DNA from: Neobacillus niacini
GTDB taxonomy: Bacteria; Bacillota; Bacilli; Bacillales; Cytobacillaceae
DNA length: 64,000 nt
Reading direction: 5' to 3'
Assembly: GCF_000759675.1 (NCBI RefSeq)
Contig: NZ_BAWM01000046.1
Span: 45,563-109,562, forward strand
Part shown: positions 52,923 through 61,514 of the stretch, piece after piece
Position numbering within the stretch: position 1 is the stretch's first letter
Layout of the letters: each line of letters starts with the position of its first letter
Notes under the pieces: generated by a model
Databases searched by the model: none
Told to the model about the DNA's origin: nothing
Seen by the model: the letters and a program-made list of their open reading frames with translations, nothing else
Position numbers and translations under genes: made by a program

Positions 52923-53606
52923 ATGAAAAAAGATTTAACGGAATTAGTGTTTATTTTGGATAAGAGTGGTTCGATGGCAGGCCTTGAAGCAGATACAATC
53001 GGCGGGTACAATTCAATTTTAAAGAAACAGCAGAATGGTAAAGGGGAAGTCAATGTCACGACGGTGTTGTTTGATAACAACATTAAATTATTACATGATC
53101 GAATCAATATCAAAGGAATTTCACCGATAACCGAAAGAGATTATGAAGTGGGAGGGACCACGGCATTATTGGATGCAATAGGCGTGGCGATTCAAAAAAT
53201 TGTGAACGTGCAAAGAAAAACAAAAGAAGAAGAGCAAGCTGAAAAAGTGCTCTTTGTGATAACAACGGACGGAATGGAAAATGCAAGCAGAGAATTCACT
53301 GCACGTAAAATCAAAACCATGATTCAATATCAAAAAGAGAAATATGGCTGGGAATTCATGTTTCTAGGGGCGAATATCGATGCAGTTTCCACAGCTGCTC
53401 AATTTGGGATAGACGAGGATTATGCCGTGAATTATCATGCTGACAAGCTAGGCACTCAATTAAACTACGAAGTATTAAACGAGGCAGTCATGAACTTTCG
53501 AAATGAAAAGAAAATCGATCGAAGCTGGAAACAGGGGATTGAAAAGGATTATAAGAGCAGAGGTAATCATAGGAATCAACGGGCAGGGTCTCGTGGATCC
53601 AATTAA
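52923..53606 (+). CDS. VWA-domain protein with intact MIDAS
   Basis: 227 aa. The VWA domain spans about 8-190 with the metal-ion adhesion site DKSGSM (residues 12-17), the Thr of GGTTALLDAIG and the Asp of ITTDGMENASREF. No signal peptide or membrane helix, so cytoplasmic. A basic tail (DYKSRGNHRNQRAGSRGSN) could bind nucleic acid. GCGGAGG precedes the ATG. Being next to the macro-domain gene suggests a joint role, perhaps in an ADP-ribose-linked stress or conflict response; this is inference. Confidence 0.85.
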   Translation: MKKDLTELVFILDKSGSMAGLEADTIGGYNSILKKQQNGKGEVNVTTVLFDNNIKLLHDRINIKGISPITERDYEVGGTTALLDAIGVAIQKIVNVQRKTKEEEQAEKVLFVITTDGMENASREFTARKIKTMIQYQKEKYGWEFMFLGANIDAVSTAAQFGIDEDYAVNYHADKLGTQLNYEVLNEAVMNFRNEKKIDRSWKQGIEKDYKSRGNHRNQRAGSRGSN

Positions 53607-53615
53607 TAGAAGTCA

Positions 53616-53643
53616 AGGGGTACGGTGAGAACCGTCCCCCTTG
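53616..53643. repeat. Compact hairpin of the dispersed ACGGTT family, possible terminator
   Basis: AAGGGGTACGGT pairs with ACCGTCCCCCTT around GAGA. Related to the arms at 32212 and 39048. It sits between convergent genes, so it may stop transcription from both. Confidence 0.55.
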
Positions 53644-53647
53644 GCCT

Positions 53648-54064
53648 CTAAATAGTCGTCTGTTCTGCGTATTTTTTGAAATTGTCTAGAATGGCCTGCC
53701 AGCCTTGTTGTTGAAACTCTACTGGATTCTCTGATTCAGCATCAAAAATTTCAATTACTTCGGTTACGTTCTCATTGCCATTAAATGTAATTTCTACTTT
53801 TCTGCCATCTTCCATGGTATAAGCAATAACCTCATGTAATTGCACCTCATCATAAATTCCACCAAAATCAAAACCAAAGCTACCATCCTTGGCTTCCATT
53901 CTGGAAAGGAACTTTCCACCAGCCCTTAGATCATTCTCTGCAAATGGCGTATGCCAGTCTTCGGAGGGAGTGTTCCATTTTGTAATATGAGCGGGCTCCG
54001 TCCAACATTTCCAAACATGCTCAACTGGTGCTTGAACCTTTGTTTCAACTGTTAATTTTGTCAT
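53648..54064 (-). CDS. SRPBCC/AHSA1-family protein
   Basis: 138 aa from the ATG at 54064, five bases after GTGAGG; the longer reading includes the binding site. START-like fold with TVETKVQAPVEHVWKCWTEP, ITKWNTPSEDWHTP and a C-terminal helix with WQAILDNFKKYAEQ. Members bind hydrophobic ligands or act as Hsp90-activator-like proteins; many Bacillus paralogues exist with unknown ligands. Single gene on the minus strand, convergent to the VWA gene. Confidence 0.85.
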   Translation of the reverse strand: MTKLTVETKVQAPVEHVWKCWTEPAHITKWNTPSEDWHTPFAENDLRAGGKFLSRMEAKDGSFGFDFGGIYDEVQLHEVIAYTMEDGRKVEITFNGNENVTEVIEIFDAESENPVEFQQQGWQAILDNFKKYAEQTTI

Positions 54065-54289
54065 TTTTTCTAACCTCACTTAATTAGGAATATTAACATA
54101 GTGAGTTTCTACTACGGTGACTATGTAAATTATAGATGATTCTGAATACTAATGCTACTTTTATAAAAAATCAGCTTAATGGTAAAGGTACATGTAGTGA
54201 TCATTATGGATAATCCTATGCTGGTTAATACTAGAATTTACATAAAGGGCAGTATTTTTTTGAAACGTTCATGGTGATATAATATCAAA

Positions 54290-54810
54290 AGAAAAAGAAC
54301 CCATTATGAGCTCTTCCTCCAGACATTTCACCCGGTAGCCACCCGTACGGAGTTCTTCAACATTTGAGGTTAACGGAAAAATTATTACATTTAATTGTTA
54401 AATGGATTTGAACCTTTATGAAAAAATGGCTACTTATCACGATATTTGGAAGCTGTATTGTTATCTTCTTCAGCCCCCTCCACCATCTGGTTGCCAATAA
54501 CACCGCCTGAAACACCGCCTATTACAGTACCGATTAGTCCAAATGGAGAACCTATCATAGCACCCGCAACGGCATCAGTAATAGTTCCTGCTGCTTCACT
54601 AAAGTTGCTGGTACCTTGATTATCATTACTAACAGCTTGATTAATGCCACTTTCTGCTACATTCCCATCAAAGTTATTGCGTTCGTTACTCTGAGTCATC
54701 TATTCACTTCCTTGTTTATTTATGGGGGATTAGCTAATTAGGAAAGCACATCACCCAAACATATACTACCCACCTGAAGTAGTTTTACTCATCATATGTT
54801 TAGTGGGAGA
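54290..54810. repeat. Duplicated glycine-zipper locus, copy B (gene plus flanks)
   Basis: Counterpart of 40246-40800. Shared elements include CATATACTACCCA, AGTTTTACTCA and, past the stop, GTTAACGGAAAA and a GAGTTCTTCAACAT block up to AAGAACCCATTATGAGCTCTT. Confidence 0.7.
54430..54699 (-). CDS. Glycine-zipper protein, copy B
   Basis: 89 aa: NERNNFDGNVAESG N-terminus, core TITDAVAGAMIGSPFGLIGT followed by VIGGVSGGVIGNQMVEG, acidic tail. Nearly the same core as copy A at 40377; the tail is shorter. AGGAAGTG precedes the ATG. The upstream GAGTAA-13 bp-GGGTAG is kept in both copies and resembles a sigma-B promoter. Two retained, diverged copies suggest both are useful to the cell. Function unknown. 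Confidence 0.7.
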   Translation of the reverse strand: MTQSNERNNFDGNVAESGINQAVSNDNQGTSNFSEAAGTITDAVAGAMIGSPFGLIGTVIGGVSGGVIGNQMVEGAEEDNNTASKYRDK

Positions 54811-55050
54811 TTTCTAAATTCAATTACTAGGTTGTACCAATAAAAAAGGGTGCTTTTTTGTTTATAAGCAAACGTCGATAAAGTTTTAATTGTAAAACCA
54901 AAACATAAATACAGGAATTCTACTTTTATATATTGAATTTACTAAGCGTTGTAAATCCGCATTTCCTGACGCTACCCCTATATGGGGATAAATCTTTCAT
55001 CATGTTTAAAAATTATTAATAAATGGAAAATAAAGAAGGGAGGGATGAGT

Positions 55051-56382
55051 ATGAAAGTACTTATTATTGGTGGAGATGCAGCAGGGATGAGTGCTGCAAT
55101 GCAAATTGTACGAAATAGTTCTAATCATGAAATCACTGTTTTAGAAAAGGGTGGGGTATATTCGTACGGACAATGTGGCCTACCTTATGTGATCAGTGGG
55201 AAGATTGAGTCAACAGATAAGCTAATAGCACGTACACAGTCTACTTTTAAAGAGAAATATGGCATTGATGCACGAGTATATCATGAAGTCCAAAAGGTAG
55301 ACACGGAAAATAAAATGGTAAGTGGAATAAACCATAGTAATGGTGAAACGTTTAGCTTTCCGTATGACCGCCTTCTTATTGCAACCGGCGTAGGCCCGGT
55401 CATTCCAAAGTGGGAGGGTGTTAACCTTCCAGGTGTTTTCACAATAAAAGCAATTCCTGATGCAAAGACAATCATGGATTATCTGGAGAAAGATATAAAA
55501 AATGTGACAGTTATTGGTGGTGGATACATTGGACTCGAAATGGCTGAAAGTTTTGCGGAGCTCGGCAAGAAGGTAACGATTATTGAAAGAAATGAGCAAT
55601 TAGCAAAAATATTTGATAAAGAAATGGCAGAACTTATCCATGAAGAAGCAGTGAAGCAAAACATTGTGTTAAAAATGGGTGAATCTGTTGAAGCATTCCG
55701 TGGTAGTGAGCATGTTGAATATGTGAAAACCGATAAAGGGAAGTATAAAACAGATTTAGTTTTAGTCGCTGTAGGTGTGAAGCCAAATATTTTATTTTTA
55801 GAAGGGACTGGAATCAAAACAAGTGTTAATGGTTCTATTCAAGTAAATGCGTATATGCAAACAAGTATTAAAGATATCTATGCTGCAGGAGATTGTGCAA
55901 CACAATATCATCGAGTAAAAGAAATGGATGATCATGTCCCACTGGGAACACATGCCAATAAGCAAGGTCAAATTGCCGGATTAAACATCGTTAATATACA
56001 TAAAACATTTAAAGGTGTTGTAGGCACTTCAATCATAAAATTTTTCGATTTAACTTTAGGGAGAACAGGAATAACAGAAACAGAGGCAAAAATGCTGAAC
56101 ATCCCATGTGGTTCTGTAACAATTACATCAACAGATATCGCTGGTTATTATCCTAATAATAAAAAAATGAATTTGAAACTTGTCTATCATAAAGAAACAT
56201 ATAAAGTTCTTGGTGGGCAAATTATTGGGGAAAATGGGATCGACAAACGAATCGATGTTCTAGCAACTGCAATATTCCATTCGATGACAACCGATGAGCT
56301 GCTTGATTTAGATCTTGCGTACGCACCTCCATATAATGGTGTATGGGATCCTATTCAGCAAGCAGCTAGAAGAGTAAAGTAG
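55051..56382 (+). CDS. CoA-disulfide reductase/NADH oxidase-type flavoprotein
   Basis: 443 aa from the ATG at 55051, seven bases after AAGGGAGGG. FAD motif VLIIGGDAAGMSAAM at the start, the active-site Cys in YGQCGLPYVISG (near 43), NAD motif TVIGGGYIGLEMAESFAELG (about 150-170), and IYAAGDCATQYH (FAD ribityl). Single catalytic Cys and length fit CoA-disulfide reductases and related persulfide reductases or H2O-forming NADH oxidases; the exact reaction cannot be chosen. Monocistronic with terminator at 56454. Confidence 0.85.
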   Translation: MKVLIIGGDAAGMSAAMQIVRNSSNHEITVLEKGGVYSYGQCGLPYVISGKIESTDKLIARTQSTFKEKYGIDARVYHEVQKVDTENKMVSGINHSNGETFSFPYDRLLIATGVGPVIPKWEGVNLPGVFTIKAIPDAKTIMDYLEKDIKNVTVIGGGYIGLEMAESFAELGKKVTIIERNEQLAKIFDKEMAELIHEEAVKQNIVLKMGESVEAFRGSEHVEYVKTDKGKYKTDLVLVAVGVKPNILFLEGTGIKTSVNGSIQVNAYMQTSIKDIYAAGDCATQYHRVKEMDDHVPLGTHANKQGQIAGLNIVNIHKTFKGVVGTSIIKFFDLTLGRTGITETEAKMLNIPCGSVTITSTDIAGYYPNNKKMNLKLVYHKETYKVLGGQIIGENGIDKRIDVLATAIFHSMTTDELLDLDLAYAPPYNGVWDPIQQAARRVK

Positions 56383-56453
56383 CTTTAATACTATCTATTA
56401 ACTATATAATGTACTATCGGGGTGCTTCTCCTTAATAACAATCTTCAGCAATC

Positions 56454-56489
56454 AGGCGCATTTCCTAAAAAGGAATGTGTCTCTTTTTT
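56454..56489 (+). terminator. Intrinsic terminator
   Basis: GGCGCATTTCCT pairs (with G-U) with AGGAATGTGTC, followed by TCTTTTTT. Confidence 0.75.
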
Positions 56490-56585
56490 CAGATTTAGAG
56501 GAAATTAAGTAGACCAGGAAGAACTACGACTAGAATTTGTGAAATATTATACTTAAAGTAACTGGGTTAAAACGAAAAAAATGAT

Positions 56586-56613
56586 TTGACATTTCTACCT
56601 AAAGTGTTAAAAT
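56586..56613 (+). promoter_or_regulatory. Sigma-A promoter of the thiamine operon
   Basis: TTGACA (56586-56591), 16-bp spacer, TAAAAT (56608-56613), about 45 bp ahead of the riboswitch. Confidence 0.7.
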
Positions 56614-56659
56614 CATCCATGTGAGTTGATCATTACAAATGAATATATGAAGCAATTCC

Positions 56660-56832
56660 GCTAGAGGTGCCTTTTAAAGGGCTGAGATTGAAGTGTTACT
56701 TCGGGACTCTATGAACCTGATCTGGATCATACCAGCGTAGGGAAGTGGAGACTGAGATGCTTGAGGTACGGATATTTCAATTTTCAGATTTCTCAACCAC
56801 TTTCTTACAAAAAGAAAGTGGTTTTTTGTTTT
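56660..56832 (+). promoter_or_regulatory. TPP riboswitch with terminator
   Basis: The THI-box is clear: GAGGTGCC (about 56667), GGCTGAGA (about 56682), then GAACCTGATCTGGATCATAC and CAGCGTAGGGAAGTGG (to about 56748). A terminator follows: CCACTTTCTT pairs with AAGAAAGTGG then TTTTTTG (56799-56830). GGGAAGTGG of the aptamer can pair with CCACTTTC, giving the expected switch: TPP binding frees the terminator and stops transcription of tenI onward. Confidence 0.95.
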
Positions 56833-56884
56833 GTGTAAAAAAAGCGAGCTTTGCAAAAAGGGGAGTGCTTGTATTTTCAATAGG

Positions 56885-57496
56885 GTGAAAGATAAACAGT
56901 TACATATAATTTCCAATGGCAAGATGGCGATTGAGCAATTCTGTGACATTGCCACAGAGATTCATCCCTTTGTGACGGCGATTCACATAAGGGAAAAGCA
57001 AAAAACAGCAAGGGAACTTTTTCAAGCAGTTCAACTTTTAATAGAGAAAAACATCCCCTTATCCAAAATTATATTGAATGATCGAGTGGATGTTGCTTTC
57101 GCGACAAGGGTCAGAGGAGTTCAATTGACCTTTCACAGCCTAGAGGTAGCAATTGTGAAAGCAGACTTTCCTCAGCTGCAGCTAGGATGTTCGGTCCATT
57201 CCTATAAGGAAGGGCAAAAAGCAAAAATGAATGGTGCTGATTATCTGTTATACGGGCATGTTTTCTCGTCACAATCAAAACCTGGATTGCCACCGAAAGG
57301 GCTTGAGGAATTAGCAAAGCTCACAGAGCTGAATATCCCAGTCATTGCGATTGGCGGCATCACACCTGAGAATACAAGGTTAGTTCTAGAGGCAGGGGCA
57401 AGCGGGATTGCAGTCATGTCAGGGGTATTAGAGGCAGATGATCCTATAGCGGCAGTTAAGTCGTATGTAAAAGAATTCAATAATGGAGAGGGTTAA
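56885..57496 (+). CDS. tenI: Thiazole tautomerase TenI
   Basis: About 203 aa if it starts at the GTG 56885, where the family N-terminus (KQLHIISNGK) begins. The ribosome-binding site is unclear: GGGGAG lies about 20 bases ahead and would suit an ATT at about 56873. TIM-barrel motifs HIREKQKTA, LNDRVDVA, YLLYGHVFSSQSKPG and VIAIGGITPEN (phosphate binding) are present. TenI aromatises the ThiG product to the thiazole carboxylate. First gene after the TPP riboswitch; tenA, present in the B. subtilis operon, is missing. Confidence 0.9.
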   Translation: MKDKQLHIISNGKMAIEQFCDIATEIHPFVTAIHIREKQKTARELFQAVQLLIEKNIPLSKIILNDRVDVAFATRVRGVQLTFHSLEVAIVKADFPQLQLGCSVHSYKEGQKAKMNGADYLLYGHVFSSQSKPGLPPKGLEELAKLTELNIPVIAIGGITPENTRLVLEAGASGIAVMSGVLEADDPIAAVKSYVKEFNNGEG

Positions 57497-57497
57497 A

Positions 57498-58631
57498 GTG
57501 GATAATTTATTTGATGTTGCCATCATCGGAGGTGGCATAAACGGAACTTCCATTGCTTACCAGCTCGCAAAAATGGGAAAAAAAGTAGTTTTACTGGAGA
57601 AGAACCATATCGCTTGCGAAGCATCAAGTGCGGCTGCTGGAATGCTGGCAGCACAAGCAGAATTGGAACAAGATGGTCCCTTATTCCAGTTGGCGTTACA
57701 AAGTCAGTCCATGTTTCCTACCCTTTCTGTTGAATTAATAGAATTGACTGGGATCGATATTGAGTATGTGAACAAAGGGATGTTGAAGATTGCCGAATCA
57801 GAAGAATTAGCTCTTGAAGTAAAGAAACAGGTGACCTTTCAACAAAAATGGGATCCAATGATCACCTGGTTAGATTCCAAGGAAATATGTGAAATGGAGC
57901 CTGCTCTATCTGGTAATGTTGCGGGTGGAATGTTTCTTCCAAACGACGGGCATGTGCAACCAGCAAAATTAACAGAAGCGTTTGCAAAAGCGGCTGAATC
58001 CTTTGGCGCAGAAATTCGAGAACAGATAGAAGTCGTTTCATTTATTTTTGAAAAAGGACACGTTAAAGGTGTACAAACGAACAAAGGTGTTATCCATTGT
58101 GAACAAGTAGTTGTTGCCACTGGTGCTTGGGCTGCGAAATTAATGCGTGAGACAGGGCTGGACCTATATATCAATCCTGTTAAAGGAGAATGCTTTTCTG
58201 TAAAAACGGAAGCCCCAATCATCAATACGACGATTTTCTCCGATAAGCGCTGCTATTTGGTGCCAAAGCGAAACGGAGAAATCTATATTGGGGCGACAAT
58301 GGTAGAAAACCGGATTGATAACAAGGTCACACCAGAAGGTATCCGGACATTAATCGAAAGAGCGACACAGCTCGTTCCTCAAATAAAGGAGGCGGCTTGG
58401 GAACGAGTTTGGACTGGAATTAGGCCACAGACTGGTGATGGATTCCCTTACATTGGAGAGCATCCAAGCCTACGAGGATTATATGTCGCTGCAGGTCATT
58501 TCCGAAATGGAATTTTATTAAGTCCGATAACCGGGAAACTTGTAGCAGAGCTTTTAACTAGAAGTAGTTTGCTAGATCAGAAGCTTCTCTCAGCTTTTCG
58601 CTTAGTGAGACACAAACAAACAGTAGGATAG
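57498..58631 (+). CDS. thiO: Glycine oxidase ThiO
   Basis: 377 aa from the GTG at 57498, right after the tenI stop, with GGAGAGGG upstream. FAD motif VAIIGGGINGTSIAYQLAKM, AACEASSAAAGMLAAQ-like segment and C-terminal GIRPQTGDGFPYIGEHPS are typical of glycine/sarcosine oxidases. It oxidises glycine to dehydroglycine (iminoacetate) used by ThiG in thiazole synthesis. Tightly packed in the operon; thiS starts 11 bp later. Confidence 0.93.
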   Translation: MDNLFDVAIIGGGINGTSIAYQLAKMGKKVVLLEKNHIACEASSAAAGMLAAQAELEQDGPLFQLALQSQSMFPTLSVELIELTGIDIEYVNKGMLKIAESEELALEVKKQVTFQQKWDPMITWLDSKEICEMEPALSGNVAGGMFLPNDGHVQPAKLTEAFAKAAESFGAEIREQIEVVSFIFEKGHVKGVQTNKGVIHCEQVVVATGAWAAKLMRETGLDLYINPVKGECFSVKTEAPIINTTIFSDKRCYLVPKRNGEIYIGATMVENRIDNKVTPEGIRTLIERATQLVPQIKEAAWERVWTGIRPQTGDGFPYIGEHPSLRGLYVAAGHFRNGILLSPITGKLVAELLTRSSLLDQKLLSAFRLVRHKQTVG

Positions 58632-58641
58632 GAGGTAGACC

Positions 58642-58845
58642 ATGGGGGTAGTGGTAAATGGTGAGTTCATGGAATTACCGGAGCGTGTCGTATTTGTTTC
58701 AGATATGCTTAGGCATTTTGACATTCATGAAAAGGTGGTTGTCGTGGAAATAAACGGAGAAGTATTAACGCGAGTAGAGCATCAAAGTACTAGATTATCA
58801 GAGAAAGATCGAATCGAAATAGTCCATTTTGTAGGAGGCGGTTGA
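58642..58845 (+). CDS. thiS: Sulfur carrier protein ThiS
   Basis: 67 aa beta-grasp protein ending IVHFVGGG; the C-terminal Gly-Gly is adenylated by ThiF and turned into a thiocarboxylate. AGGAGGTAG precedes the ATG. Length normal. The end carries one more Gly than usual (VGGG); the final GG is what matters. One base separates its stop from thiG. Confidence 0.93.
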   Translation: MGVVVNGEFMELPERVVFVSDMLRHFDIHEKVVVVEINGEVLTRVEHQSTRLSEKDRIEIVHFVGGG

Positions 58846-58846
58846 G

Positions 58847-59614
58847 ATGTTAAAAATAGGTTCCTTATCCTTTCAATCACGTTTATTATTAGGAACAGGA
58901 AAGTATCCAAGCTTTGAAATCCAAAGGGAGGCAGTGGAAGTTTCCGAAGCTGAAATTCTTACATTTGCGGTGAGACGAATGAATATTTTTGAGCCGAGTC
59001 AGCCGAATTTTCTTGAGCAGCTGGATACACAAAAATACACTTTGCTTCCGAACACGGCAGGAGCAAAGACAGCAAAAGAGGCTGTGCGTATTGCCAAACT
59101 TGCAAAGGCTTCTGGCCTCTGCGATATGATTAAAGTCGAAGTGATTGGCTGTGATCAAACCTTGCTTCCTGACCCGATTGAAACACTAAAGGCTACAGAG
59201 GAATTAGTAAAGGAAGGCTTTATTGTTCTACCTTATACCTCCGATGATGTGGTGTTAGCAAGGAAGCTTCAAGAAGTCGGCTGTCATGCAGTCATGCCTG
59301 GTGCTTCACCAATCGGCTCCGGTCAAGGGATCATCAATCCCATAAACCTGCGCTTTATTATCGAGCAAGCCGTTGTACCGGTTATCGTGGATGCTGGGAT
59401 TGGCGCACCAGCGGATGCCGCTTTGGCAATGGAATTAGGAGCGGATGGTGTGTTATTAAATACCGCTGTGTCAGCAGCAAAGGACCCAGTGAAAATGGCT
59501 AAGGCGATGAAGCTAGCTATTGAAGCGGGTAGATTAGGCTTTGAGGCCGGCCGGATTGAGAAAAAGAAATATGCAACGGCTAGCAGTCCGAAGGAAGGAA
59601 TGAGTATCGGGTGA
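58847..59614 (+). CDS. thiG: Thiazole synthase ThiG
   Basis: 255 aa TIM barrel. Start LKIGSLSFQSRLLLGTGKYP is the family signature, the Schiff-base Lys is in MIKVEVIGC (near 98), and phosphate-binding loops PVIVDAGIGAP and GADGVLLNTAVS are intact. Combines DXP, dehydroglycine and ThiS thiocarboxylate. The ribosome-binding site is the GGAGGCGG at the end of thiS. Overlaps thiF by four bases. Confidence 0.95.
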   Translation: MLKIGSLSFQSRLLLGTGKYPSFEIQREAVEVSEAEILTFAVRRMNIFEPSQPNFLEQLDTQKYTLLPNTAGAKTAKEAVRIAKLAKASGLCDMIKVEVIGCDQTLLPDPIETLKATEELVKEGFIVLPYTSDDVVLARKLQEVGCHAVMPGASPIGSGQGIINPINLRFIIEQAVVPVIVDAGIGAPADAALAMELGADGVLLNTAVSAAKDPVKMAKAMKLAIEAGRLGFEAGRIEKKKYATASSPKEGMSIG

Positions 59615-60630
59615 ATCATCGCTACTCGCGTCAAGAACTGTTTTCCCCGATTGGAAAAGCAGGACAGCAACAAATTTCCACGAAACATACACTTATCATC
59701 GGGATGGGTGCACTCGGTTCAGGAAGTGCCGAAGCACTCGTCCGTGCTGGAATTGGTCAACTAACAATCGTTGACCGTGATTATGTGGAATGGTCAAATT
59801 TACAAAGGCAGCAGCTCTATACAGAAGAAGACGCGATAAATCGGCTGCCAAAGGTCATCGCGGCAAAAAGTCGCTTAACAGCCATTAACTCTTCTGTAGA
59901 GGTTAAGGCAATTATTGCCGATGCTTCTGTAGAAGAGCTTGAAGGCTTGGCGCATGGTGTCGATCTTATCATTGATGCAACAGATAATTTTGAAACAAGA
60001 ATGATCCTGAATGATGTATCACAAAAGCTCGGTGTCCCGTGGATCTATGGGGCATGCGTCGGCAGCTACGGAATATCTTATACAATCATTCCTGAAAAAA
60101 CTCCATGTCTTGTTTGTTTACTAGAAAACGTGCCACTAGGCGGGCTAACCTGTGATACCGCGGGCATTATTAGTCCATCCGTAAACATGGTCGTGTCGCA
60201 TCAAATGAGTGAAGCCTTGAAAATTTTGGTCGGAGATTTTGATTCGCTGCGAAAAAAATTAGTATCGTTCGATTTATGGAAAAATCAGTTTAGTGAGATA
60301 CAAGTAGATAGGTTGAAGAAATCGTCTTGCCAATCTTGTGGGACGGAGCGAACCTATCCTTATTTATCTTTTGAAAATCAAACGAAGACCGCTGTCCTCT
60401 GTGGAAGAGATTCTGTTCAAATTCGCCCTTCTGTTCTAATTGAGCGTGATTTAGAAACGTTAGAGAGGCTATTGGCCAACCATGAAGGAGTGGTACAACG
60501 AAATCCATACCTTTTATCGTATACGGTATCACAACATCGATTAGTTGTTTTTAAAGATGGAAGAGTTCTTGTTCATGGTACGAAGGATATTTCTGAAGCA
60601 AAAGCACTTTATCATCGATATTTGGGATAG
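59611..60630 (+). CDS. thiF: ThiS adenylyltransferase ThiF
   Basis: 339 aa from a GTG overlapping the thiG stop (GTGA). E1-like fold: HRYSRQELFSPIGKAGQQQI, the nucleotide-binding GMGALGSGSAEALVRAGI, DRDYVEWSNLQRQQLY, and zinc cysteines in CLVCLL and CQSCG. A C-terminal extension (about 255-339) contains a rhodanese-free domain as in Bacillus ThiF/MoeB. It adenylates ThiS. thiD, the next gene in B. subtilis, is replaced here by an aac(3)-like gene. Confidence 0.93.
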   Translation: MNHRYSRQELFSPIGKAGQQQISTKHTLIIGMGALGSGSAEALVRAGIGQLTIVDRDYVEWSNLQRQQLYTEEDAINRLPKVIAAKSRLTAINSSVEVKAIIADASVEELEGLAHGVDLIIDATDNFETRMILNDVSQKLGVPWIYGACVGSYGISYTIIPEKTPCLVCLLENVPLGGLTCDTAGIISPSVNMVVSHQMSEALKILVGDFDSLRKKLVSFDLWKNQFSEIQVDRLKKSSCQSCGTERTYPYLSFENQTKTAVLCGRDSVQIRPSVLIERDLETLERLLANHEGVVQRNPYLLSYTVSQHRLVVFKDGRVLVHGTKDISEAKALYHRYLG

Positions 60631-60653
60631 TAAGAATTGAAAGGTTGAATGTG

Positions 60654-61391
60654 ATGTACAAGAAAAAAGATTTATTAAATCATCTGAAAGAATTGGGAAT
60701 CGACGAAAATGGATCATTACTTGTTCATTCATCAATGAAAAGTATTGGACAAGTAGAGGGTGGGGTGGATACTGTCCTTGATGCACTTTCAGAATATATG
60801 AAAAATGGTCTTTTAGTTTTTCCTACCCATACATGGTCGTATATTAATGCGGAGAATCCTCGATTTTATGTTAATGACTCACCATCTTGTGTTGGATTAT
60901 TAACGGAACTTTTTCGAAAACGTCCGGGTGTTGTTCGCTCATGGCATCCAACGCATTCGGTAGCTGCCCTGGGAAAAGAAGCACATGAATTTATTGCGGG
61001 AAATGAACAATTCGACACACCTTGTGCACGCGAATCGAGTTGGGGGAAATTACTCGATCAAAAGGCAGCCATCTTGTTAATAGGAGTCGATTTACGAAGA
61101 TGTACATATATTCATGGAGTCGAGGAATGGCTTGATATACCAGGTCGATTGACCGATGATCACGAAATGCTTTACACAATATTACCGGATAAAACGGAAA
61201 TTCCCATACCGCAAAGAAGACATATTGGTCACACCTCTGAAAAATACGAACGAGTTGAAGATATTTTTCTGAAAAATCAAGTTATGTACAAAGGACAATT
61301 TGGCGATGCAACCGTAAGAGTATGTGACACAGTTAAAATGACAGACTTGCTAAATCATTTACTAAAAGAAAAACCAGATTTATTTTCTTGA
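60654..61391 (+). CDS. Aminoglycoside N(3)-acetyltransferase-like protein
   Basis: 245 aa. AAC(3) family motifs VHSSMKSIGQVEGG, FPTHTWSY, RSWHPTHSVAALG (catalytic His) and LRRCTYIHGVEEW are all present. Related to chromosomal YokD/BA2930-type enzymes whose natural substrate is often unknown, so resistance should not be assumed. It lies 23 bp after thiF on the same strand with no terminator between, so it may be co-transcribed under TPP control. ATG 60654 or GTG 60651 can be the start (AAAGG upstream). Confidence 0.85.
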   Translation: MYKKKDLLNHLKELGIDENGSLLVHSSMKSIGQVEGGVDTVLDALSEYMKNGLLVFPTHTWSYINAENPRFYVNDSPSCVGLLTELFRKRPGVVRSWHPTHSVAALGKEAHEFIAGNEQFDTPCARESSWGKLLDQKAAILLIGVDLRRCTYIHGVEEWLDIPGRLTDDHEMLYTILPDKTEIPIPQRRHIGHTSEKYERVEDIFLKNQVMYKGQFGDATVRVCDTVKMTDLLNHLLKEKPDLFS

Positions 61392-61514
61392 TTTATAGGG
61401 TCTTTCTCCATCAATTAACCCAATCCTGCAGTATTTCATAATTGTAAAAATAGTCTAAATTTTATATAGTTTATCTGAAGGTCCTTTTCTAATTATCAGG
61501 GAGGTATGATTTCG

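Noticed and set aside
60654..61391. Clinical aminoglycoside resistance gene
   Set aside because: AAC(3)-fold proteins of the YokD type are common chromosomal genes with unproven drug activity; resistance is not supported by sequence alone.
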